Of a stretch of 7,857 nt of DNA, positions 1-5,576 are shown one piece after another. Position numbers and translations under genes: made by a program. Origin of the DNA: Pseudomonadota bacterium (GTDB lineage: Bacteria > Pseudomonadota > Gammaproteobacteria > Burkholderiales > Burkholderiaceae_C); contig JAUPTP010000084.1 in assembly GCA_030918015.1 (NCBI GenBank), positions 1 through 7,857 of the forward strand. The letters are read 5' to 3'. The notes beneath the pieces are model-generated. The model ran no database searches. It was not told where the DNA came from and worked only from the letters and a program-made list of their open reading frames with translations. The first letter of the stretch is position 1. Every line of letters starts with the position of its first letter.

Positions 1-502
1 CGAAGCCGTGCTGGTCGATCAGCGCGCAGCCGACCGCGATGTTGCGCTCGCCGATGTTGAAGCTGGGCCCGTCACGCTCGGGCATGGTGTCGGCGCCGCC
101 GTAGAGATGGGCCTGGTACTCGCCAGGACGTGTGTTGCTTCTCTGCAGGGCCTGCACGAGCAGGGCGATCGCTTCGGTGCCGAAGCGCGCATCGGGCGGG
201 CCGTGTTTCTGCGCCCGGGAGGGCAGCAGATAGTGGCACATCGCGCCGATGTGCCGCTGCGGGTGCCAGAGCACCAGGGCGACGCACGATCCCAGCAGGG
301 TCCGCACCGTGCCGGCCTGCGTGCCGAAATAGAGCTGTCCGGCCAGCAGGTTCACGGTCTGCCCGGGCAGTGCCTTCACGAAGCCGGTGGGTGATTCCGC
401 CTGTGACACCGGGGTCGGGCTGGCGGGGCGACGCAGCCCGGTTCCCGTGGAGTGACTGCGCGCAGGAACGGGATGGATGAGGGGGGTTCTGAGGCGAGTC
501 AC
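1..502 (-). CDS. cheD: CheD, chemoreceptor glutamine deamidase (C-terminus cut by left edge)
   Basis: CheD hydrolyses specific receptor glutamines to glutamate in the cytoplasm, which tunes receptor signalling and adaptation. The reading frame contains TLLGSCVALVLWHP, then GAMCHYLLP, then LYGGADTM and NIGERNIA, in the family's order. The catalytic Cys (codon 284-286) and the His of MCH lie 17 residues apart, the same spacing as Cys27/His44 of Thermotoga CheD (known from the family). About 167 codons are visible and the end is missing. The start is uncertain: no ATG lies upstream of the conserved core. GTG at 502 is the first in-frame start after the cheW stop, 14 nt away, but it gives a Pro/Arg/Ser-rich leader of about 45 residues. 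GTG at 409 would remove 31 residues of that leader. Neither has a clear Shine-Dalgarno sequence. It is the last visible gene of the chemosensory operon, and the receptor two genes upstream is its likely substrate. Family call is firm, start is weak. Confidence 0.93.
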   Translation of the reverse strand, partial: MTRLRTPLIHPVPARSHSTGTGLRRPASPTPVSQAESPTGFVKALPGQTVNLLAGQLYFGTQAGTVRTLLGSCVALVLWHPQRHIGAMCHYLLPSRAQKHGPPDARFGTEAIALLVQALQRSNTRPGEYQAHLYGGADTMPERDGPSFNIGERNIAVGCALIDQHGF

Positions 503-516
503 GGCGAAGAGGAGGT

Positions 517-1086
517 TCAGTGTGGTGGCTGGGTCGCGTGCAGGCGGTGCTCGCCGATCAGGTGGATCAGTCGCTGGGGATCCAGGATCGAGGCGAGGTC
601 GAGCTCGGGTGTCGCGTGCTGGCGGTGCCGCACCATGCTGCGCAGGTGGGCCGCATCGATGTGCGTGCCCAGCCGCGGCACCGGCTCGAGATCGCGCTCG
701 GCGATGTTGATCACTTCCTGCACCGCATCGACCAGCACCCCCAGCGTCTGCGTGCCGCTGTCATCCGGCAGAGCCACATCGACGATGACGATGCAGGTGC
801 GCCGGCCAATCAGGGTGGCGGGCAGGCCGAGCCGCGCCCCGAGGTCGATCACCGGCACGACCACGCCGCGCAGGTTCATCACGCCCCGCACGAAGGCCGG
901 CATCAGCGGCAGGGGCGTCATGTGGCCGACCTCGAGGATTTCTCTGACCAGATCGATGCGCACCGCGCAGGGCTGGGCGCCCAGAGCGAAGCTCAGGAAC
1001 TGCTGCTGAGGTGAGCCGTCCTCCTCGGCGGCGAGGGGCGCGCGGTGATGCGAGGCGTGGGCGTGGCCGGTCGATGAGGCGATCAT
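517..1086 (-). CDS. cheW: CheW-type coupling protein
   Basis: CheW links chemoreceptor tips to the CheA kinase in the cytoplasmic signalling array. The 189-residue product (from ATG 1086) has one CheW domain at about residues 28-178. It shows QQFLSFALG at the first strand and the hallmark NLRGVVVPVIDL at 71-82, whose Arg73 matches the receptor-contacting Arg of E. coli CheW. The usual C-terminal block (Gly-hydrophobic-basic before the LLD motif) is divergent: LRSMVRHRQHATPELDL at 148-164. Both ends are His-rich (residues 8-14 and 175-189). ATG 1086 was chosen because it lies 27 nt after the receptor stop. A TTG at 1113, directly abutting that stop, would add nine residues. Neither start has a strong Shine-Dalgarno. 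It lies between the receptor and cheD, so this CheW is probably dedicated to the Aer2-like receptor. Confidence 0.94.
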   Translation of the reverse strand: MIASSTGHAHASHHRAPLAAEEDGSPQQQFLSFALGAQPCAVRIDLVREILEVGHMTPLPLMPAFVRGVMNLRGVVVPVIDLGARLGLPATLIGRRTCIVIVDVALPDDSGTQTLGVLVDAVQEVINIAERDLEPVPRLGTHIDAAHLRSMVRHRQHATPELDLASILDPQRLIHLIGEHRLHATQPPH

Positions 1087-1113
1087 GGCTTCGCGAGGGG
1101 CTGTGCGCCGCAA

Positions 1114-3102
1114 TCAGAAGTGACCAAAGCCGGCTTCGACCGGCGCGCTGCCGCGGCTGCGCGAGCTGCTGGCCAGGCTGGCGGCGCGACCACGCCGGCT
1201 GCCCGCGTCATCGAAGACGATCTGCTGGCGTGCGCTGGCCATGCGGCCGCCCGACGACGCGCCCATGTCTTCCGGCGGCAGCCGGAAGAAGCCGATCATG
1301 TCCTGCAGCTGGGCGGCCTGTCCCGACAGCTCCTCGGCGGTGGCCGACAGCTCTTCGGAGGCCGACGCGTTCTGCTGGGTGGCGCTGTTGAGGTGGCCCA
1401 TCGCGGTGGTGATCTGGTTGACGCCCGAAGACTGCTCTCCCGAGGCGGCCGAGATTTCCTGCACCAGCTCGCTGGTGCGGTTGATGGTGGGCACCATCTG
1501 GGTCAGCACATTGCCGGCCTGCTCTGCCAGATGGACGCTCGAGCCGGCGAGCTGGCCGATTTCCTGGGCGGCGACCTGGCTGCGCTCGGCGAGCTTGCGC
1601 ACCTCGGCGGCGACCACCGCGAAGCCCTTGCCATGCTCGCCGGCGCGCGCCGCCTCGATGGCCGCGTTCAGGGCCAGCAGATTGGTCTGGTAGGCGATGT
1701 CGTCGATGATCGAGATCTTCGAGGCGATCGATTTCATGGCTTCCACCGTGCGGGTCACCGCCGAGCCGCCCGTGACCGCCTCGCTGGCGGCCTTGGCGGC
1801 CATGCTGTCGGTGATGTTGGCGTTCTCGGAGTTCTGGCGCACCGAGGAGGCCATCTCCTGCAGCGAGGCGGTGGTCTCCTCGACGCTGGCGGCCTGCTCC
1901 GAGGCTGACTGCGACAGGGTCTGCGAGGTGCTGGAGACCTGGGCGGCGGCCGCGGTCAGGGCCGCGGCGGCCGCCGACACGTCGGAGATGGTCGTGACGA
2001 GCTGGCGGGTCATGCGGTTCATGTCCGTCTGCAGCTTCATGAAGACGCCTTCGAATTCGCCATCGAGCTCGTGCGTCAGGTCGCCTTGCGCCACCGCGGT
2101 GAGCGTGCGGCCGAGCTGGTCGAGGTTGGTCTCGGTGGTGCCGAGCAGCGCATTCATGTGCTCGCCGAGCACACGGAAGAAGCCCTCGCTGCTGCGCGTG
2201 TCCAGCCGGTGGGTGAAGTCACCCTTCGCGGCCGCTTCGACCGCATTGGTGATCTCCTCCTCGGCCCGGACTTCGGCCGTGCGGTCGACCCACTCGACCA
2301 CGGTGCCCACGCGCTGGCCGTGGCCGTCCGAGATGGGGGTGGCGATCAGTCGGATGGTGTGCAGACCCGCCTTGATCTGCACCCGGTGCGGCTGGCGCAG
2401 GTTGTCGATGATGCCGCGCTGGTGCGCCGGATTGCGATGGAAGGTGTCGAAGTTCGAGCCCAGCGTGCGACTCGCGTCGAAGCCTGGCACCAGCGTGCGC
2501 AGATCCGGTTCGATGCGGCGCAGCAGCGCCGTCACCGACTTGTTCATGTAGCGGATGATCCCTTGCGGGTCGGCGATCATCACGGCGCTGGGCACCTCGT
2601 CGAGCGACAGGCGGATGCGCACGTTCTCTGCCGCGGCCGTGGCGGCCTGGCGCAGCCGGGTGCGCACCTGCTCGATCGTGTCGTTGATGAAGGCCTTCTT
2701 GCCGGGCAGCTGCGGCATCGGAGCGTCGAAGTTGCCCAGCCCGAACTCGTGCACCACGCCCATGGCCAGCTTCTTGACCGAGATGTGCGCGGCGACCAGA
2801 TCGTTGATGCCCTGGGCCATCTGGCGCAGCTCGCCGCGGTAGCGGTTCGGGTCGATGACGACGTCGATGTCGCCCCGGTCGTGCTCGGCATGCATGCGCA
2901 GCATGTCGGCCCGCATCTGGGCGACCGAGTCGATGAGCTCGTTGAGCGCGTTGGCGGTCGAGCGCAGGTGCTCGGGCAGCGCCTGGGTGTCGGCGCGTTG
3001 CGAGAAGTCGCCCTGGGCGGCGGCCTGAACCGCGCGGGTCAGGTGGCGATCGATCGCATCCTGCTCGCGCTGGGCCTGGTAGATGCTCTTGATCTGAAAC
3101 AT
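1114..3102 (-). CDS. Soluble Aer2-like poly-HAMP/PAS chemoreceptor (methyl-accepting chemotaxis protein)
   Basis: A 662-residue cytoplasmic chemoreceptor with no hydrophobic membrane segment. Order of parts: HAMP-like units at about 13-60, 66-107 and 108-150; PAS at about 165-275; HAMP-like units at about 278-325 and 326-370; signalling helices about 395-605; flexible tail; C-terminal GFGHF. This matches P. aeruginosa Aer2 (known, about 680 residues, heme-PAS O2 sensor). His222, Leu252 and Trp271 have the spacing of Aer2 His234, Leu264 and Trp283. The hub at 463-500 includes [20 protein letters not shown]. Glu408-Glu409 and Glu583-Glu584 fit the methylation-site pattern, and Glu402-Gln403 is a possible CheD target. 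Compared with E. coli Tsr recalled from memory, each signalling helix is one heptad short, suggesting class 34H. The start has GGAGA 9 nt upstream. It lies 17 nt after the STAS gene. The chemoreceptor call is certain; heme binding is inferred. Confidence 0.95.
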   Translation of the reverse strand: MFQIKSIYQAQREQDAIDRHLTRAVQAAAQGDFSQRADTQALPEHLRSTANALNELIDSVAQMRADMLRMHAEHDRGDIDVVIDPNRYRGELRQMAQGINDLVAAHISVKKLAMGVVHEFGLGNFDAPMPQLPGKKAFINDTIEQVRTRLRQAATAAAENVRIRLSLDEVPSAVMIADPQGIIRYMNKSVTALLRRIEPDLRTLVPGFDASRTLGSNFDTFHRNPAHQRGIIDNLRQPHRVQIKAGLHTIRLIATPISDGHGQRVGTVVEWVDRTAEVRAEEEITNAVEAAAKGDFTHRLDTRSSEGFFRVLGEHMNALLGTTETNLDQLGRTLTAVAQGDLTHELDGEFEGVFMKLQTDMNRMTRQLVTTISDVSAAAAALTAAAAQVSSTSQTLSQSASEQAASVEETTASLQEMASSVRQNSENANITDSMAAKAASEAVTGGSAVTRTVEAMKSIASKISIIDDIAYQTNLLALNAAIEAARAGEHGKGFAVVAAEVRKLAERSQVAAQEIGQLAGSSVHLAEQAGNVLTQMVPTINRTSELVQEISAASGEQSSGVNQITTAMGHLNSATQQNASASEELSATAEELSGQAAQLQDMIGFFRLPPEDMGASSGGRMASARQQIVFDDAGSRRGRAASLASSSRSRGSAPVEAGFGHF

Positions 3103-3111
3103 GGTGGCGTG

Positions 3112-3116
3112 TCTCC
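3112..3116 (-). promoter_or_regulatory. Ribosome binding site of the chemoreceptor gene
   Basis: Read on the minus strand, GGAGA ends 9 nt before the ATG at 3102. It is one of only two clear Shine-Dalgarno sequences in the chemosensory block and fixes the receptor start. Confidence 0.65.
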
Positions 3117-3119
3117 AGG

Positions 3120-3416
3120 TCAGGGCCGCAGGGCATCCAGACCGTAGCGTTGCAAGGCTTCGACCACGGCGGTCGAGGGCTGGAGGATCTGGAGCTGGCG
3201 GCCCGATTCACGCAGGCTGCGCGACAGGGCCAGCAGCAGCTGGACGCCTGCGCTGTCGCACAGGCAGATGCCCGACAGGTCGAGGCGTCCGTCGGATTCC
3301 GGAAGCCATTCGAGCAGCTGATCGCGCAGGGCTGCTGCCTGCACGATGGTGAACTCGCCGTGGAGCGCGAAGGCGCTCCCGGGCATCTCGAGGCTGGAGG
3401 AGGTGGGTGCGGTCAT
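3120..3416 (-). CDS. Single-domain STAS protein (anti-sigma-factor-antagonist-like)
   Basis: A 98-residue protein made of one STAS domain, the fold of SpoIIAA and RsbV. In that family the protein binds a regulatory partner and is switched by phosphorylation of a Ser/Thr. The domain runs over nearly the whole length: [19 protein letters not shown] at 16-34, then [20 protein letters not shown] at 44-63. Ser55, after Asp54, is in the position of the phosphorylated Ser of SpoIIAA. The start is taken at ATG 3416, 16 nt after the cheY stop. An in-frame ATG at 3458 would overlap cheY by 24 nt and add 14 low-complexity residues (Cys/Arg/Ser), so it is less likely. No Shine-Dalgarno is obvious, so translation may be coupled to cheY. 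The gene lies between cheY and the receptor, which suggests a role in the output of this pathway. The partner kinase and phosphatase are not in the window. Confidence 0.88.
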   Translation of the reverse strand: MTAPTSSSLEMPGSAFALHGEFTIVQAAALRDQLLEWLPESDGRLDLSGICLCDSAGVQLLLALSRSLRESGRQLQILQPSTAVVEALQRYGLDALRP

Positions 3417-3432
3417 GGCCGGAGCGCGGGAC

Positions 3433-3795
3433 TCACATGCACAGCCGCGAGACCGCATCCACCAGCTGCGAGGGCTGGAAGGGCTTGGTGATCCAGGCGC
3501 GCACGCCCGCCGCCTTGCCCTCGGCCTTCTTGGTGTCCTGCGACTCGGTCGTCAGCATGATGATCGGCGTGAACTTGAACGGACCGGCCTTGACGTAGCG
3601 GGCGAAGCTCAGCCCGTCCAGGCGCGGCATGTTGACGTCGCAGACGATCAGGTTGGGCTTGTGCGCCTCGAGCTTGCCTTTGGCATCTTCGCCGTCGATG
3701 GCCTCGACGACCGCGTAGCCCGCCTTCTGCAGCGCGAGCTTCACCACGGTGCGGAAGCTGCTTGAATCGTCGACGACCAGGATGGTCTTGCTCAT
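3433..3795 (-). CDS. cheY: CheY-like single-domain response regulator
   Basis: A 120-residue receiver domain with no output domain. It is phosphorylated by CheA and signals by binding a target such as the flagellar switch or another protein. All receiver residues are present: Asp9-Asp10 in ILVVDDSSSFR, phospho-acceptor Asp53 in VCDVNMPRLDG, Thr82/Thr83 in MLTTES, and Lys104 in ITKPF. The aromatic switch position of E. coli CheY (Tyr106) corresponds to Trp101 in this run (RAWITKPF). ATG 3795 is the start because GAGGTGA lies 5 nt upstream; a GTG at 3804 would add three residues and sits inside that ribosome binding site. It follows the CheZ-like gene by 54 nt and precedes the STAS gene by 16 nt. 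Pairing with a CheZ-like protein suggests its phosphorylation is actively reversed. Whether it acts on flagella cannot be read from this sequence. Confidence 0.95.
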   Translation of the reverse strand: MSKTILVVDDSSSFRTVVKLALQKAGYAVVEAIDGEDAKGKLEAHKPNLIVCDVNMPRLDGLSFARYVKAGPFKFTPIIMLTTESQDTKKAEGKAAGVRAWITKPFQPSQLVDAVSRLCM

Positions 3796-3800
3796 GGAAA

Positions 3801-3807
3801 TCACCTC
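3801..3807 (-). promoter_or_regulatory. Strong ribosome binding site of cheY
   Basis: On the minus strand GAGGTGA, a seven-base match to the anti-Shine-Dalgarno complement, lies 5 nt before ATG 3795. It is the best ribosome binding site in the window and suggests CheY is the most strongly translated product of the block. Confidence 0.75.
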
Positions 3808-3849
3808 GGTCAGGGGCTGTTGTTCAGGAAGGGGCGTGCCGGGGGCGCA

Positions 3850-4770
3850 TCAGAAGAATTCGATGCCGGACGGGGCCGGCGGCGAGCCGTCGTCGCGGCC
3901 GTCGTGCAGCAGCTGCTGCTCGCGCATCGTGTAGGAGTGCTCCAGCTGGGCCAGCCAGCGCATCGCATCGGCATGGGTGGCGTGCTCGTTGTGGGCCATC
4001 CATTCGATGAAGCGCTGCATGTCGGCGGCCACGCCGTGCAGCATCTGGCTCATGCGGTCCTGGAACTGCAGGCCGACGAGCACCTGCTCGAGGTCCTGCT
4101 CGATGCGTGTGCTCAGTCCGCGGATCGTGTCGGCCATCGCGGCCTCGCGGCCTCCGGGCCGATCGACCAGGACACGGTCGAGTGCCTGCGCGGCCCACTC
4201 GCGGGCACGGTCCTGGTGCTGGACATCCTCTTGCAGATCGGCCGCGACCTGGCGGGTGAGACCGGCCAGCGTCTGGCGAAGGGCGTCGAGCCGGCGCAGC
4301 TCGGTGCAGGCCGGCAGCGCGGCTCCCGACATGCCGCGTGCCGCGCGCAGCGCATGCTCCGCATCCTCGATCTGCATCAGGCCGTCGGCGAGCTGCGCCA
4401 GCAGCTGGCTGCGGGTCTGGCGGGTCGGGGCCACGCGCGAGATCAGCTCGCCCAGGATCTCGTCACGCCGCTGGGGCCAGCCCGAGGCGGCCATCGCGGG
4501 GTCGATGTGCTCGTCGGCCTGCCGGCTGGCCTCGGTCACACCCTGGCACAGATGGGAGAAGGTCTCCAGCAATCGGCCGACCCCATCCTCGACGGCCACG
4601 CGAGAGGCGTCGACATGACGTTTCCAGACCGGAACGACCTCGGCGACCATGAGTCGCGGGCCCGCGCTGCTGCAGAGGCCGGGGGCGCATCCGGGGGTCG
4701 GCGGGGCGACCGCCGAAGTGGCATTGTCGGGCTCAGGCTGCATGGGTGTCGTGGCGTCGGTGGGGTGCAT
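3850..4770 (-). CDS. CheZ-like protein (candidate CheY-P phosphatase), 306 residues
   Basis: First gene of the chemosensory block. After a Pro/Ala-rich N-terminus (1-40) the product is almost all amphipathic helix (about 45-290), as expected for a helical-bundle protein. At 233-244, GLQFQDRMSQML matches the CheZ active-site signature, with Asp238 and Gln242 in the D-x-x-x-Q positions of E. coli Asp143/Gln147 (known to drive CheY-P dephosphorylation). A second similar run, QHQDRAREW at 184-192, lies 51 residues earlier and gives D-x-x-x-E. The last residues, SGIEFF after a Pro/Asp/Gly linker, resemble the hydrophobic C-terminal CheY-binding peptide of CheZ. At 306 residues it is longer than E. 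coli CheZ (214). ATG 4770 is preceded by a weak GGGGG; ATG 4743 has nothing similar. cheY follows directly, which supports the role. Overall similarity to CheZ is low, so function is inferred from the motif, tail and context. Confidence 0.72.
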   Translation of the reverse strand: MHPTDATTPMQPEPDNATSAVAPPTPGCAPGLCSSAGPRLMVAEVVPVWKRHVDASRVAVEDGVGRLLETFSHLCQGVTEASRQADEHIDPAMAASGWPQRRDEILGELISRVAPTRQTRSQLLAQLADGLMQIEDAEHALRAARGMSGAALPACTELRRLDALRQTLAGLTRQVAADLQEDVQHQDRAREWAAQALDRVLVDRPGGREAAMADTIRGLSTRIEQDLEQVLVGLQFQDRMSQMLHGVAADMQRFIEWMAHNEHATHADAMRWLAQLEHSYTMREQQLLHDGRDDGSPPAPSGIEFF

Positions 4771-4806
4771 TCGTGCCCCCGCACTGTGACCCGCCGACGC
4801 CGCCCT

Positions 4807-4833
4807 CGATCGGCCGAATTCGGGACCGATTCG
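4807..4833. repeat. Inverted repeat in the 66-nt gap between ypfH and the chemosensory block
   Basis: The gap at 4771-4836 separates the metabolic and chemosensory genes. Arms CGATCGG (4807-4813) and CCGATTCG (4826-4833) pair with one bulged base, and between them lies the perfect 10-bp palindrome CCGAATTCGG (4814-4823). No T-run follows on either strand, so it does not look like an intrinsic terminator. Its place about 40-65 nt before the CheZ-like ATG would suit an operator or a regulator site. Function is unknown. Confidence 0.45.
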
Positions 4834-4836
4834 TCC

Positions 4837-5553
4837 TCAGTTGTCCCCGGCGGTGCCAGGGGTGGACGGCGTGGCTGCAGCGCCCATCGCCTCTTTCCAG
4901 ATCCGCACCGGCACATGGTGGGTCAGCCGGAACAGCGCCCGGTCGACCAGCGCCTCGTGCACCTCGTGGCCGACGCCGTCGGCGATGTCGAGCGTGGCAT
5001 CGCCCCCCTCCAGGCTGGAGAGATGCTCGAAGGCGGCACGCGAGTGCGAGGCGGCGATCACCGCGTCATCGCTGCCGTGCAGGAAGTGGTAGCTGGTGAG
5101 CGGCGAGATGGCCTCGGGCAGGCGCGCGTAGCGGCCCGAGAAGGCCAGCACGCGTCCGGCCAGGCCGGGCACGGCCGCGCAGGCCTCCAGCGCCATGATC
5201 GAGCCCTGCGAGAAGCCGATCAGCGCGGTGGCCGCCTCGCCGATGCCGAAGTGGCGCTGGCAGGCGCGGATCAGCTCGACGAAGGCCGGCAGCGCCGCGC
5301 GCACCCGCGCCGGGCGGTCTTCCTCGGTCACGCCCTGGATCGAGAACCACTGGCGCCCGGCCAGCGCCGGGCTGGCGTCGAAGGGCTCGACGCCGTCGGG
5401 CAGCACGAAGGCGGCCTGGGGGAAGGACTCGCGCAGCGCCTGCGCCAGGGGCACGAGGTCCTGCGCGCTGGCGCCGACGCCGTGCAGCAGGATCATCAGC
5501 TGCTTCGGGGGCTCGCCGGACTCGGGCAGGATCTGGATCAGTCGGATGTTCAT
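4837..5553 (-). CDS. ypfH: YpfH-type serine esterase (phospholipase/carboxylesterase family)
   Basis: A 238-residue cytoplasmic alpha/beta hydrolase with no signal peptide, close in length to E. coli YpfH (about 232). It hydrolyses short acyl esters in the family; the natural substrate is not known. Visible motifs are the oxyanion-side ILLHGVGASAQDL (21-33), GRQWFSIQGVTEEDRPARV (66-84) typical of YpfH, the nucleophile elbow GFSQG with Ser115, HGSDDAVI with Asp163 and GVGHEV with His196, forming a complete catalytic triad. The last 15 or so residues are a Pro/Thr/Ala-rich extension. ATG 5553 is the start because the whole conserved domain begins there and it lies 23 nt after the ltaE stop. The same frame stays open upstream across ltaE, but that is antiphase reading of ltaE. 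No strong Shine-Dalgarno is visible. It is probably cotranscribed with ltaE and gcvP, with no evident metabolic link. Confidence 0.95.
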   Translation of the reverse strand: MNIRLIQILPESGEPPKQLMILLHGVGASAQDLVPLAQALRESFPQAAFVLPDGVEPFDASPALAGRQWFSIQGVTEEDRPARVRAALPAFVELIRACQRHFGIGEAATALIGFSQGSIMALEACAAVPGLAGRVLAFSGRYARLPEAISPLTSYHFLHGSDDAVIAASHSRAAFEHLSSLEGGDATLDIADGVGHEVHEALVDRALFRLTHHVPVRIWKEAMGAAATPSTPGTAGDN

Positions 5554-5576
5554 GGCGCCGACTGTACGCCAGCCGC

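Noticed and set aside
1920..2000. Ala-rich stretch of the receptor (about residues 370-392) as a membrane segment
   Set aside because: It contains Ser, Thr, Asp and Gln at intervals and lacks large hydrophobic residues; it fits a HAMP-to-signalling-helix junction in a soluble receptor.
2071..3147. Open frame of 358 codons on the plus strand
   Set aside because: It is fully antisense to the chemoreceptor, and its Val/Asp/His/Arg-rich composition mirrors the receptor codons.
3417..3458. Longer STAS start at ATG 3458
   Set aside because: It would overlap cheY and add Cys/Arg/Ser-rich residues not part of the domain; ATG 3416 starts just before the fold.
3796..3804. GTG 3804 as the cheY start
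   Set aside because: It lies within the GAGGTGA ribosome binding site that serves ATG 3795, and receiver domains normally begin near the MSKTILVVDD position.
3796..3849. Terminator or promoter between the CheZ-like gene and cheY
   Set aside because: The 54-nt gap has no stable hairpin with a T-run and no recognisable -35/-10 pair; only the cheY ribosome binding site is supported.
4809..4814. GCCGAT on the minus strand as a sigma-28 -10 element for the chemosensory operon
   Set aside because: The position would fit, but the sequence 11 nt upstream has no resemblance to the TAAAGTTT -35 element and the match falls inside the inverted repeat.
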